This document shows, piece after piece, positions 14,563-26,600 of a stretch of 64,000 nucleotides of DNA. The notes below the pieces were generated by a model. It did not search any database. It worked only from the letters and a program-made list of their open reading frames with translations, and was not told the origin of the DNA. Origin of the DNA: Takakia lepidozioides (taxonomy: Eukaryota > Streptophyta > Takakiopsida > Takakiales > Takakiaceae); NCBI GenBank assembly GCA_030704615.1, contig CM060732.1, forward strand, positions 52,805,053-52,869,052, in the 5' to 3' direction. The position numbers and the translations under genes are program-made. Position 1 is the first letter of the stretch. Each line of letters opens with the position of its first letter.

Positions 14563-14779
14563 AGTCAGTAGTTCAGTTGGTGAAGTGCACTCAGTGCCAC
14601 CCAGATGATTATGGGGTCAAATCTTGCTACTGACGGGTGTGGTATGTTCCTAGGTGGTGTCCCATTCCAACGCCACATGGCAGGGTTACTGTGAAAGAGG
14701 TTATACTATTAAGGGGACTTGATTTGTGAACTGTCGCTCCCAGGTGTTTCCATTACATTAAAAAATAAATTTAAAAAAC
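14563..14779 (+). repeat. tRNA-derived SINE
   Basis: A head resembling a tRNA carries an A-box-like TAGTTCAGTTGGTGAAGTGC (from about 14568) and a B-box-like GGGGTCAAATC (about 14613), about 45 bp apart. A non-tRNA body of about 120 bp follows and ends in an A-rich tail at 14756-14779. It is a retroposon rather than a functional tRNA gene, because no cloverleaf can be closed. A related copy is at 28261-28419. Confidence 0.6.
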
Positions 14780-15607
14780 GGGTTTCAGGTGATAACTCGC
14801 TTCATGATCCGCGGCCTGATGGATGATTGGAGCACCAGTCATATTTGCAACCGCGACTGAGCTTGTGAAGGCCGCTACTATGTAACATACAAGATAAATC
14901 AATCAAATATATGAGCAAAACATGGCACAATGACACAATATCATGACATGACAATGGGGAGACATTGATAATAAACAACCAGGTTTTATTTCAGAACCAT
15001 GTCAATTTGAGTAAGCCTCGCCTCATGCAGCATGGACCAATACAAGTAACGTAAACCATGATAGTATCGACTTCTAGAAAGAGGGCTGAACTCCGATAAC
15101 ACAAGATGATGTCGGTCGACGTACTTATGATGAAAATATTTTGAGGAAAGTCATTTCCCAAAATCACGATATTTTGACAAGGTTGGAGGGACCATTTTCA
15201 AATCTGTATTCTTCCGTTATTCCGAAGGTTTTTGTCAGCACAAGATGGAAGAAGTCCCTCAAAATGATGTCTCGAGTATCGTAGATATGGTGATGACTTC
15301 GCAAAAAATATCCTGCAATATTACGCCAACCAACAATGTCTTGTGTGACTGAAGTTCAGCTGTACTTCTTGAAGAATTGGTGGTCTTGCAGACTTTCAGT
15401 GAATCGCGAAGATGATGAATTACTCGTATGCTCTTCAAAACATAATGTCCAAGTAACTGACCCTAGAGTAAGATGCTGAAAGTATCCAATTTGGGGAGTA
15501 AGTATGTTGCTCGTATGCTTCTGACGATTTACTGTAAAACACTTGTAAACTGTTCCCCAACTGATTGGAGCTGTCACAAGCAATGTCAAAAATCATATTT
15601 ACTGCTA

Positions 15608-16030
15608 GATGTTTGATGCTATTGTTGTTCATGTAGCTGAATTGTATAGTAGTCATTTTGCTATTTTCATGCGAACAGTATCAGGTCCCCAGAGACTGTC
15701 ATATTCAGACTCCCGTATCAGCCACGGCCCACCATCATTGACCAATATAAAACCATCAGTTGCATATCAGCTGAGAACTAGATCTTCGATTCATTGTATG
15801 CGACTCCAGAGAAACACCCTAGCCCACAAATAATTGGCCAACAGCTTGAGATATTTCTCCGAGCTATGATTGAATGAACTGGAGATTTCATTCTTAGCTG
15901 ATGGTTTCATGTAGGTGGTGCCTGATTCCGATTTCGGAATATGGCAGTCTCAATGGACCTGATGTTGTTGGAATGGAAATAGCAAAAAGACTCTTATAGA
16001 AATCAGTTACATGAACATACGCAGTATCAA
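15608..16030. repeat. inverted duplication of a short coding-like segment
   Basis: The + strand at 15608-15735 and the - strand at about 16030-15905 encode similar peptides. Both share a pattern of FD..(Y/V)VHV, a Tyr-Ser or Tyr-Lys-Ser step, FAI, SGP.RL and YS. The DNA is visibly related but well diverged. The parent protein is not recognised. The arrangement suggests a fold-back or an inverted duplication of an exon. Confidence 0.5.
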
Positions 16031-16228
16031 ACACCTTGAAGTACATATGATTGTTGAGATTGTTTACACAGATTGTTAGCGACGGTGTTCCTCCTTTGGC
16101 GTCCAGTCCACATGAAAACGACGAGAATGACGTTGGAGATTGACATTCAATTGCTGACATTCTGCCTCCTCATAACACCATTTTGGTATGCAATGATGGA
16201 CATCAGAACAGGTCAGCTCTTAGAGAAA

Positions 16229-16247
16229 CACGCGTGATCGTGCGATG
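16229..16247. repeat. degenerate CGCGATCGCG-family palindrome
   Basis: CACGCGTGATCGTGCGATG is an imperfect member of the palindrome family seen best at 17164-17181. Confidence 0.45.
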
Positions 16248-17163
16248 TTAATCGTTGGTGTTCCTTAAAAGAATAATGGATCTCCAAACGAAAGATATAG
16301 GAACCAAAAAATACACCACGAGGATGTTGTCAATTGTTGAAGATCGGATTATGCAAGCAGAAAGAATGACTTCAAACAACTTAAAGACTAGGATTGTAAG
16401 ATACTTGAACAATCCGCCAAGGAACAAGTGACACCATCAGCCCAGATGATTTGAGTACGTGTTTTCAATGAATCATCCATGATGATGGTGTGAAATATTC
16501 CGGGACGGATTATCCGAATACCTTGAGTTCCCTCGCTGTAACTGACCTGAGGTAACTCACTATGCCTACAAAATCATCACATCTTCAAATGACAGCATTT
16601 TCGTTGTTGATCACGTGAGCATATAAAAAACATCACTCCGACCAATCACATGTGGCACTGTTGAGGTAATATAACACTTTGGCAGTCGGCTAGAGAATCA
16701 AGACGATGTTGAGGTCCACTTTTCGAACCACGAGAGATCGCACGACAGATCTCTGCCTCTACCACCATTGAGAACCACAACGAGCCGAGTGCATCCAGAT
16801 TTCAATCAACCACAATGGTGCCATTAGTTCGTCAAGGAAGGAATTTCGAAGCCGCCAAAATTATTTCAATCCATTTGAAGAGAGATTTTAACAAAGCTTC
16901 ACAATCCGCTCAGGAACAAATGAGACGACCATCGTGGGAGCTTGAATTACGAGTTAGGAACCAAATTCAGTCATAGACAATGATCGTGTCACTTGTTCCC
17001 CATCGTAATATGAAAACATTGGAAAATTTCTTCTCCTCCAACCTCCTCCAGCCTCCAGCCTGATATGTTATTGCCTAAACTGACAATGAAGTCAACTTGT
17101 TTTGATAACATCTGATGGCACTGCTGATCCATGCTAGCTCCACAAGAGGATATATGAAAGAAC

Positions 17164-17181
17164 CACGCGCGATCGCGCGTG
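17164..17181. repeat. perfect 18-bp palindrome, CGCGATCGCG family
   Basis: CACGCGCGATCGCGCGTG is its own reverse complement and is preceded by AGAACC. Related copies with the same leading GAACC or AAACC occur at 18709-18722, 19810-19825, 44796-44815, 45239-45260 and 45381-45402. All lie in non-coding or intron-like DNA next to transposon-like genes. Confidence 0.85.
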
Positions 17182-17299
17182 ATTTCTCTCAAACTTCGAT
17201 GACTAACACTACAGCCGAAAGGATCTGGCATAACATTGACAATGTTAAATAACGTACGTGTGTAATGAACAAGCCGGCCATGGTTTAATTCATCAATAA

Positions 17300-17560
17300 C
17301 ACAGAGTTGTTTCCCAAACGGCTTACACTCAACGCATATGTTCGAGATCGCCGTCGGTTATCACTGATGGCGGAATTTTGTGCACCCGAGGAGATGGATA
17401 CGGTGGGAGATTGATGTAAGATATGACCAGACACCTCACTAGTAGCTGTACTTGATGACCTTGACGAACGTAAAGCCTCGCGGTCCCTTCGCTCAGCCTT
17501 TCGCTCTCGTTCCTCTTTCTTCTCTTGTCGAATTTGATTCTGAACTTGACATTGGAATAT
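17300..17560 (-). other. possible exon encoding a charged, coil-like segment
   Basis: Read on the - strand, this stretch encodes a run rich in Arg, Lys and Glu (for example EKKEERERKAERRDREA) followed by a Ser-rich segment. No stop interrupts this frame over about 250 nt. Such low-complexity charged regions occur in transposon-encoded and nuclear proteins. It lies 3' of the FCP1-like exon at 17795-18495 and may belong to that gene. Splice sites were not fixed. Confidence 0.3.
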
Positions 17561-17794
17561 AATTGTGTGGAGGCAGCACAGAAGGGAATTGTTAAAGAAA
17601 ATACAAAAATCATTGAAATATCATTGATCTCACAAAAGTCATGTGAAGTCAACATACGTATAAATACAAATGGAGGTTGAAGTAAAACTGGACTACACAC
17701 AAAATAGGGCAATGTTAAAATACATACCCAGATAATCGGGATTTTTTTTAGGGGAGTGTCAAACAGAAACATCGATAAATCTTCCAAACCAGGT

Positions 17795-19761
17795 TCAGTA
17801 GACGTGATTTCGATCTATTGGTGGGCCGGAAGATTTGCAGGAATTCTTGCCGACATAATCAACAACAGACTGGGCTCCAATCAAGCCCGAGAGAAAATGC
17901 CACAATGCTTTGGTGAGGTCAACCAAATCCTCCAAATTGCTTGATTCCTTGAATATGATGGGGAAGACTCCAGTATTCACTAGGTTTCGGAGTGCCTTGG
18001 ATGGGTCATCGTCGACCAGTAGAATTTGCCCCTGCCTAGCAAATTCTTTCCCACTAAATTTTACGAGAATACTCTTAATATCTTTAATAAGATATTTCAT
18101 TCCAGGCTTAATATGTCCAGCTGTATCTGTACAATGCTCGGCAGACCATATGAAACGAAATTGTTTCATAATTTCCGGAGGAACGAAACACTCCAACATC
18201 TTGAATACAGTATCCCTCTCAGAGCAAGACCGAATCACTACATGAAAATGAGTCAATGCAAGTCGAAGAAACTCCAACACTCCAAGTCTTGGAACCACAA
18301 ATGGTTTTGCGGACACCCGAATTGTTACTTTCCTCAAGTGGAACCTCCGTTTAAACAACTCACCTCCAGTAGGAGGTGGCATGTAGCAAAGAAGTCCATT
18401 GACACTCAGTACCAGCAACATGCATTTGTGTTTCCGGACACCACACATTTCTTGAGTAACAACGTTCTGAACCATCCAAAAGAGCCCATTAGTTTCTGTT
18501 ATTTGACCCAAAAATTAGGTATTTCCAATATATCTTGCAACTCAAAAAATGCTACGACATACTTGCGTTTTGTGGTTTACCTAGTTTCTATACCCTGATT
18601 TTCAAATGTAATATTTTGCGAAAGAGGTCCTAACTCAGCATTACGACACCCAATTGAGACTTGAGACAAAAAAGCACAATCGGGGGTCTCTGATTTTCCT
18701 GCAAACCACGGGCGATCGCGCGAGTAAAGTTGTGTCGACAATGTAAATGATATATGTAATGATTACTAGGAAGCCAAAACCAATAAGATAGAGGACCAAG
18801 TGAAGGATATCACTTATTACCTTTGTTAGATTTACCCTTCGATTTTGAGGCAGGTTACCACTAGAGGCAGGTGAATGTTGAAGGGATAATAGAACGTCAG
18901 ATGCTGTTTTTTCATCGTCGGACACGACCGCTGTTGACTGTTGTGATCTGTGACGTTTCCTTGACACTGGACCATCCGGAATTCTGGGGGGTTGGGGATG
19001 TGCAGAAATATTTGCCGGTCTTGTCGGTGTGCTGACCTCTGTCGGCGAATGAGTGAGTTCAATAACCTTCTCGCTGACGGTTGGCAATGGAATTCGGTTT
19101 CATTCTTTCTGCACATCCTGAACCGAATTCAAACGGAAAAAAATGGATTACCTTGGAACACAACCCCACAGAAGTTGCCGCTTCAAAGGAATGTATGTTG
19201 CAGCTTGTCTGGCCTGGAGTAAAGAGAGAAAATTAGAGGATGAACAGAAACACGGTAACAATAAAACGCATGGATGAAATAGAATTAAGTCACTTGACTT
19301 CTCAGCAGCTGAGGTATCAAGCCCTCGTGATCCGGTGACCCGCTTGGAATTACGACATGATGAGGAGGCAATTCAGCGATAGTTGCAACCAATTGTTCGG
19401 TAGACTCATATAAATGCCCCGTGACGGCGTCTGGTGGAAAGTGTTGGAATAAGGACGGCTCCAAAGAGGATTCCCCAAGATATTGAGAGTCGTTTTCCAC
19501 TATGCAGCCAACCCCAGTTAAATCATCGACCCTGCTAACGGTGGATTCACCTTTTGACATTTTTAGCCTCGAAACAACATCTGAAACACTAATGGGATCA
19601 CTCTCCATAACAACAATGGATGCCTGAGTAAACAACAAGTTGTCAGATCCTTGGAAAGCTTCTGGCCTGATCATTTCTACATCGTCAACAATATCAGACG
19701 ATATTGTTTCGCCAATCGGAGATGCATTTGTGGCATGGAGAACATATTGATATAGACATAC
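17795..19761 (-). CDS. FCP1/NIF-like HAD phosphatase-domain protein lacking the nucleophile Asp
   Basis: Proposed exons on the - strand: about 19761-19300 (after a TTTGCAG acceptor), about 19085-18821 (donor GTAATAAG), and 18495-17795. The last carries an FCP1/NIF-like fold: a motif I region LLVLSVNGLLC, a middle region with WSAEHCTDT, and a motif III region LLVDDDPSKALRN. In the plant FCP1-like family motif I is normally Asp-x-Asn-Gly or Asp-x-Asp-Gly; here the first Asp is Ser, so phosphatase activity is not expected. The middle exon is Ser/Pro-rich with a basic RKRHR patch that could be a nuclear signal. The N-terminal exon is acidic and unrecognised. Initiator, joins and completeness are uncertain. 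CGCGATCGCG palindromes lie in its putative introns, suggesting mobile-element history. The domain call is by motif pattern only. Confidence 0.5.
18709..18722. repeat. CGCGATCGCG-family palindrome
   Basis: CGGGCGATCGCGCG, preceded by AAACCA, has one mismatch between its arms. It lies in the putative intron between two exons of the FCP1-like gene on the - strand. Confidence 0.75.
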
Positions 19762-19809
19762 CTGCAAATAAAATATATGTCAACAAAGTAGTAAATTTGA
19801 GTTGGAATA

Positions 19810-19825
19810 ACGCGTGATCACGCGT
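19810..19825. repeat. perfect 16-bp palindrome, related family
   Basis: ACGCGTGATCACGCGT is followed by GGTTCC, the complement of the GAACC lead seen in other copies, so this copy is inverted. It lies just upstream (- strand) of the 19761 acceptor. Confidence 0.8.
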
Positions 19826-20045
19826 GGTTCCGAAAAGAAATCGACGGACATAAAGGAACAACGAATCCATTGACCGTTACATATGATTTGGCAATATAAC
19901 AATTTTCATGCAAAGCAAAAGAATATCAAAAGAAGACTGAAATTCCATGGTCTTCACAATCAATTTTAAATAGTAAACTGTGTCCACAGTAGGACGTGAA
20001 TATTTACTTATCATTTACTCGAAAATCACGATATTATGAATTGTC

Positions 20046-20350
20046 AATATAGTCAAGAAGAGGCTTGAACTGTGGATCGTTAACTTTGAAAGGTGGAAAG
20101 CCTATTCTCCTTGCTTTCAAGAAGCTCGAAACATTCTCAAATTTCAAGAAGCTAAGCAAGAAATCTCTAAGTTTGAGAAGGAAGAAATCGTCGACGTCGA
20201 TGTTCTCAAAAGACTTGAGAAGAAGACAAGATTAAGGAGGGTTCAGCAAACACTTCAAAGCCGTATCATCAATCAGCAGAGTGTTACTCTGATTGTAAAA
20301 ACCTTCAGAACTCTGCCATACTTTAATGAGTGGTTTCAAGAACACATGAG
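20046..20350 (-). pseudogene. fragment of a second FCP1/NIF-like phosphatase gene
   Basis: On the - strand this encodes VFLKPLIKVW, a short spacer, NTLLIDDTALKCLLNPP and, after an in-frame stop, a further segment with FFLLKLRDFLLSFLKFENV. LLIDD..(x)K.L.NP is the conserved C-terminal (motif III) region of plant FCP1-like HAD phosphatases, and the tail matches the helical end of the same domain. The N-terminal catalytic part was not found nearby. It differs from the 17795-18495 copy, so it is not a recent duplicate. A nonfunctional remnant is most likely. Confidence 0.5.
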
Positions 20351-20599
20351 GTTGATCTTGTCCCGTTCGGTAATTTGGGTGCAGATTGCTTGGGCAAATG
20401 ATACTACAGGCGATGCAAGCAGGGTCCCTGGTATCAGAGTTGGCTTCCTTCAATACTGCTCTTGTAAGTCCTCCTTTCTTGGCCGGTGTTTGTCAAGTCT
20501 GTGTATGCTATTGCGCCCCCCTCCCATGGCAATGCAGTGTGTATTCTGTGTTATGTTTGGCAGCTACCCTCCATTGTAGGAAGAGATAGCAGGTGTCAC

Positions 20600-21650
20600 A
20601 TCGAAGCAAGGATAGAAAAGAGTTTGCAGACACATTTCAATTCCAATGCTGCTTGCAGCTCTTAAGGCGCTGGACGGTAAAGCCTGGTAACTCGGAGCTG
20701 TCTTCAAAGCATGTAGCTTTTTGTCACCGGTGGTATTATTCACTGTACAAGCCTAGAATTTTGAATTCAAAGAGGGATTGTGCACACCGAGGACCTTGAC
20801 CAAAGATACCAGCGCAGGAGCGGAATCAATGAATGCAGCACTCTATTTGATGCCACAGCTGAGGAGGTACTGTCAGCTTGATTTATGTGCAATGTAACGA
20901 CTAAAGTTGCACAATTACTTTGGAGCGTGTCGGTATGCCTTGGTATGTTGAAGCACTGCCATTTATATAGCATACAGAACCCCCTAAGATTACAAAGTCA
21001 AGTGGATTCGTGAATCTACGTTAAATGTATGTCAGCGCCCAGGCTTCATTGGATCTATGCGGCCTCCCACGAACTAATTAAACACCAACAAACACACTGC
21101 TGTCTGTGACCTCCGTGCAGAGCAAGAGATGGAGTGTCCGACCCGCCTGTGTATCCAGCTTCCACAGCTTCCATCTCCCTCCCGGTTTCACGCACACAGT
21201 TTCAGGGATTCCGGGTACAAACTACAAAGCGCATCAGCCTCCCAGCAAAATTCACCTCGGTCTCCCCATGTTGCCAATAGCATCAAGGGCAGTTGATGCA
21301 GATTAGTTACTTCATTTGTGAGCATGAATGAGGAAGCCTAAATTGCAGAATCCGGCAATACTCATGCTTCTCCTAGCTACTTGACCCCCTTACTCAATAT
21401 TAGATTTCATCAGGATCACATTCAGTGCTAAGCCTTAATATGGGAGAATGTCACAGAAAACAACCTCGCATGTGGCCACGTCTTCTGATTACTGTGAGAG
21501 GACTTCCCCTTTGAAACATAACTAATGGCGGCTTAATGTTCCGTAGGATGATATAGTCCGATACAGATGCAGGTTTTGTTACTAGAACATCATCCACGCC
21601 ACGTCGTCGTCATCAGCCACGTCATCGCCGTAAGCCATGTCATCGTCGTC
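20600..21650. other. no gene recognised
   Basis: Only short frames without recognised motifs. No repeat of note was seen. Confidence 0.35.
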
Positions 21651-21699
21651 ATTTCTGTGTGTCGGTTGTAATGAACTCGCAGAGACATGTGATACCCCA

Positions 21700-21960
21700 G
21701 CAGCCTTGGAGCAGGGCAGACAGCTTTACGGGAAGATCATTGAAGCAGGGTTGGAGTCATGCCAACTATCATTCTGAAGCAGGGTCGTGCCAACTATCAT
21801 TCTGGACACTATTGTGGTGGACATGTATGCCAAGTGTGAAGAATGCAAAGGCAGTGTTCGACAGTATGGCTTAGCAAAATTAGTCTCTTGGAATCTGATG
21901 GTCGCAGGGTTTGCCCAGCATGGATGTGGGATGGAGGCATTGGAGACTGTACGATGTGTA
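21700..21960 (+). pseudogene. PPR repeat remnant
   Basis: In shifting frames this encodes pieces typical of plant PLS-type PPR proteins: a VDMYAKC motif, AKAVFDSM, LVSWNLMVAGFAQHG and GMEALE. At least two frameshifts separate them. It resembles the units at 24150-26300 and is probably a detached relic of the same array. Confidence 0.6.
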
Positions 21961-22285
21961 GAAGTTTGTCCATCCTACAAATGTGGGCTCTTGGCTCCTG
22001 TTACTACCATGATTTGGTATTCTTCCTAATGTTTACAAGGTTCTTGGGAGAGTCAGCTTGGTCTTAGCAGGCCGTGTTTCAATCTCTGCCTGCTTAGCTG
22101 CACCGTGGTGGTTCACACAGACCAATCCGACATTACCTGACTACAGACACAAGCAGCACACACAAGAGGTCCTTTTGGGTTGATGGTCTCCATGGGTCAC
22201 AAGGTCAAGGACAATGTGGTGAGTGCACCGTCTTCTTCAACCTATTTCAGCCTGTTTTGCCCTTTCATCAGACTTGAGATGCATA

Positions 22286-22380
22286 TTGAATTCTGTAAGT
22301 TAGCTCGTTGGGTGGATCTGTGGTGGTTTGGAGTGACTTTGACAAGTGACTGCCCGATGTGGCAGCAGGAGAGCAGGCAC
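22286..22380 (+). repeat. diverged copy of the repeat preceding the WWDN segments
   Basis: The start of this stretch, TTGAATTCTGTAAGTTAGCT, and the following GGAGTGACTTTGACA match the repeats at 23420 and 25478. Here the downstream WWDN-coding part is not evident. Confidence 0.5.
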
Positions 22381-23153
22381 AATATTTTGAAGGCCGATTC
22401 TTCAAAAGACGGGACTCAGGGACAAATCTTCTTCTGGTGGGTTTTCCATGTTGTGTTGTTTGTTGCAAATCCTGCTTGACTGAGTATCCTGGCATCACTC
22501 ACATAGAGATAAGGAAAGAATCTTGATAATCTCCCCAGAATGGAAGTTGGACGCAAGTACAGTGAGTGTCTTGTTCTTCAGACTTAACAGTGGGCGTATT
22601 TGTCAGAGTAAGCAAGCACTAGCGTGTCCGGCATGACTCTTTCATGAAGATGACAGCTTGTTCTTGGAACATGCAGGAACAGTTGGCGAATCTTGATAAG
22701 GCCACGTCTCCAAACCAGCCCTGCCACTGTGGCTTGTGGTAGTGCCAAACCTACCTCCAAACTTCCTGCACTGAAATTGTGACATATTCCCTTTTCTGGT
22801 TTTCCCTTCTTTTGTGTCCTGCGAATTCAGCAATTGTCCTATGCACATGTCAGTAGTCTGTACAAAAGTTTCTTCCTTCACCCATATAGCAATGTAGGCT
22901 GGGTCCTTGTTGTCATCTGTTATTGTATTAACTCTGCAGAGTGAGAAAGAAAAGTCACAAAGTACTAAAAGAGACCAAGCTTCGAAATCAATTTTGAAGC
23001 ATGAGCCATCTCTTGTTCTCAATTCTTGAATGCACCAAAGCCTTGTTGAACCAGTCAGGCCACTGGATGTACAAAAGCACTACCCACATAAGACTTCTCA
23101 ACTTCCTTTTCTGAGGTCAGAAGCCTCAGGTAGAAGCCCTCTGGGTCACGGCA

Positions 23154-23217
23154 CCCTCTCTCTCTCTCTCTTTCTTTACAAAAAACGTCTTATCAGTACG
23201 CTCTCTCTCTCTCTCTC
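23154..23217. repeat. CT microsatellites (two blocks)
   Basis: CT runs at about 23154-23181 and 23203-23217, directly visible. Confidence 0.85.
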
Positions 23218-23240
23218 ATAATGTGGGTGCAAAACAGATA

Positions 23241-23320
23241 ACAGAGATGAGGAGAAGCTTTGGAATGACCACTTTTCCGACCCGAGTCACTGGTGGGACA
23301 ATGGAGACAAAAAGGTGAAT
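23241..23320 (+). pseudogene. OSB-like WWDN motif segment, copy a
   Basis: Encodes RDEEKLWNDHFSDPSHWWDN followed by basic residues. The pattern LW..(x)F.DP..WWDN resembles the first half of the PDF motif of plant organellar single-stranded DNA-binding (OSB) proteins. Related copies lie at 23513-23600 and 25575-25655. The assignment is by remembered motif and is tentative. Confidence 0.4.
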
Positions 23321-23419
23321 GTCTGTTGGACTACAGAGAGAAGCAGATGAAATTCAGATTTGGAACTACTGTAATAAGTAGGGTTGGGATGTCTGTTGGA
23401 AGAACTTCATGCCGTCATG

Positions 23420-23605
23420 TTGAATTCTGCAAGTTAGCTGGTTGACTGAATCTAGTTTGGAGTGACTTTGACAGGATACTGCCAATGCGATAACAGGAAA
23501 GTATCCAACAACAGGTAACAAAGATGAGGAGAGGGTGTGGAATGAATACTTTTCTGCCCCCAGTCAATGGTGGGACAACAGAGGCAAAACGTTGAATGCC
23601 TGCTA
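23420..23605 (+). pseudogene. OSB-like WWDN segment, copy b, with conserved upstream DNA
   Basis: A block of about 190 bp beginning TTGAATTCTGCAAGTTAGCT precedes an acceptor-like CAACAG and encodes DEERVWNEYFSAPSQWWDNR at its end. The same block recurs at 25478-25655, so upstream DNA and exon were duplicated together. The frame closes shortly after. Confidence 0.5.
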
Positions 23606-23698
23606 GAGAGTAGTAGACGCAATTCAGCATAGGAATTAGTGTGATTGGGTGTTTAACTAGTGTGATTGGGTGTTTCCTAGAACAAATCTAGGCTGTCA

Positions 23699-26600
23699 TT
23701 GTCAGCTGCTAGCAGCAAGGGCAAAGATGAATGTATGATTTGTGCAGAGGCATGGATAGCTGAAGGAGAAGGGATAGAGTGTGGGTCCAGATATCCAAGA
23801 GGGCCAGATTTCAAGCACAAGATTACGTATGATTTCCTATGGATCAATAGCTACAAGAAACCTGCATGCGTAGATGGTCAATTAAAGGCAGCAGCTGCAG
23901 CGGTACAGTTGATAAAATCAGGCACCTCAACCCTGACCACAGCTTCTGGAAGAGGATCAAGAGAGGGAGTCCACAATGCCTCTTCTGGCACTTCTGGACA
24001 TGTGAAGATGCTTTGTGAGGCAGGCAGACTGAAAGAGGATCTACAGACTTTAAACCAAGGAGGAATTTCAGCAGATTCAGATACGTATGTCTGTCTCTTG
24101 CATAAGTGCATCAAGATGAAAGGCCTTGAAGCTGGAAAGCAGGTGCACACAAGGGGTGAAGCCCATCCACATCACGTTCGTTTGTGTTTGCAATACATGT
24201 GCGAGCCTTGGAAAAAGGGAAAGAGGTTCATGATGACATCGTCAAATCTGGAATTGTACCAGATGTCATTCTGAACACTGCTCTAGTGGACATGTATGCC
24301 AAATGTGGGTACATTAAGGATGCAAGGCAGTTTTGAACAATATGGCTGAACGAGATGTGGTGTCGTGGAGCGCGATGCTTGCAGGGTATGCACAGCAGGG
24401 ATGTGGGGTGGAGGCTGTGGAGACCTATGAGCAAATGATGGGGAAGGGGTGAAGCCCAACCACATCACGTTTGTGTGTGTTTGCAATGCGTGTGCAAGCC
24501 TGGCAGCTCTGGAAAAGGGCAAAGAGGGCCACTTCGACATTGTCAGAGCTGGAATTGTACCCGATGTCATTCTGAACAATGCCCTCGTAAACATGTATGC
24601 CAAATGTTGGAGCATCAAGGATGCAAAGGCAGTGTTCAACAATATGGTTGAATGAAATGTGGTGTCGTGGAATGCGATGCTTGCAGGGTATGCACAGCAG
24701 GGGCGCGGGATGGAGGCTTTGGAGACGTGTGAGCAAATGATGGTGGAAGGGGTGAAGCCTGACCACATCAGGTCTGTGCATTTGCAAGCCTGGCAGCCCT
24801 GGAAAAGGGCAAAGTGGTGCATGGTTGCATCGCAAAAGCTGGAACTGTACCAGATGTGATTCTGAACAATACCCTTGTGGATATGTATGCAAAATGTGGG
24901 TGCATCGAGGATGCGGAGGGAGTGTTTGACAGTATGGTTGAACGAGATTTGGTGTCGTGGAGTGCGATGATTGCAGGGTATGCATAGCAAGGGCGCGTGA
25001 TGGAGTCTTTGGAAACCTATGAGCAAATGATGGGGGAAGGGGTGAAGCCCGACCACATCACGTTTGTTTCCGTTTGCAATGCCTGTGCAAGCCTGGCAGC
25101 CCTGGAAAGGGCAAAGAGGTCCATGGTGACATCGTCAAAGCTGGAATTGTACACTGCCCTGGTGAACATGTGCACCCTGTGACAAAGCAGGTGCACACTC
25201 ACATTATCCTAAGTTGCTCAATTTGTATGGTGTTCAACTGTTGCGGGCATCACCTTAGTAGTTTTGGAGCGACTGTTCCCACTGATAGTCAGGTGTCCGA
25301 GGAACTGGAATCTCCAGTGAAATATTAACACATCTAATGTGCCCCATTTTTCAAATATGAAGATTTCCAGAGTTCCCATGGGGTTAAGGCTTCATGAAGG
25401 CACTGCTAATGAAGGCCCTTCTTCAACACATTTCGCCCTGTTTTTCCCTCTAATCAGAATCGGCCCTAAATTTCCATGTTGAATTCTGCGAGTTAGCTGG
25501 TTGAGTGAATCTAGTTTGCAGTGACTTTGACATGATACTGCCAATGTGACAACAGGAAACTTTCCAAAAACAAGTAACAGAGATGAAGAGAATCTGTGGA
25601 ATGAATACTTCTCTGACCCCAGTCGATGGTGGGACAACCAAGGCAAAAGGTGAATGTCTGACAGATTACCAGATGTCATTCTGAACACTGCCCTGGTGGA
25701 AATGTATGTCAAATGTGCGTGCATCGAGGAAAGGGAGTGCTCGAAAGTATGGCTGAATGAGATGTGGTGTCGTGGAGTGCGATGATTGCAGGCTATGCAC
25801 AACAAGGGTGCGGGATGGAGGCTTTGGAGACCTATGAGCAAATGATGTACGAAGGGGTGAAGCCCAACCACAGAACGTTTGTTTTTGCTTGCAATGCGTG
25901 TGCAAGCCTGGGAGCTCTGGAAAAGGGGAAAGAGGTCCATGGTGACATCGTCAAAGCTGGAATTGTACCAGATATCATCCTGAACACTGCCCTGGTGGAC
26001 ATGTATGCACGGGATGGAGGCTTTGGAGACCTATATGAAGGGGTGAAGCCCAACCACATAACGTTTGTTTTTGTTTGTAATGCGTGTGCAAGCCTGGGAG
26101 CTCTGGAAAAGGGAAAGAGGTCCATGGTGACACTGTCAAAGCTGGAATTGAACCAGATGTCATCCTGAACACTGCCCTGGTGGACATGTATGCAAAATGT
26201 GCGTGCATTGAGGCTGGACTTGAGGGGGATGTCCCTGTGGGACTGCCCTTGTCAGCATGTATCGCAGGTGTGAGAGTTTGACGGATGCCACCCGAGTATT
26301 TGACGTGCAATGCCCAAGCAAGATGGGCTCTCACGGACTGCTATGATTGCAGGATCTGCTCAGCATGGTCATGGTCTTTTTAACTCTTTCAGCGCATGCA
26401 AAGAGAAGGCATGAAGGCAGATATTGTCTCCTTTATTAGTGTCCTCAACGCTTGTGCTGGCCCGGAGGCTTTAGAACGGGGCAAGCAGCTCCTTGCCAGC
26501 ATCATCAAAGCTGAATTTGAGTCAGATGTTGGACTCGGGAATGCCCTTGTCAGTATGTATTGCAAGTGCAGGAGTGTGATGGATGCACTCAATGTGTTTG

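Noticed and set aside
14563-14640. A functional tRNA gene
   Set aside because: A- and B-box-like sequences exist, but the acceptor and anticodon stems do not pair and an A-rich tail follows, so a SINE is the better reading. The same holds at 28261.
24283-25056. Long open frame on the - strand opposite the PPR array
   Set aside because: It is the antisense of the PPR repeats and has His/Pro-rich composition typical of such shadows.
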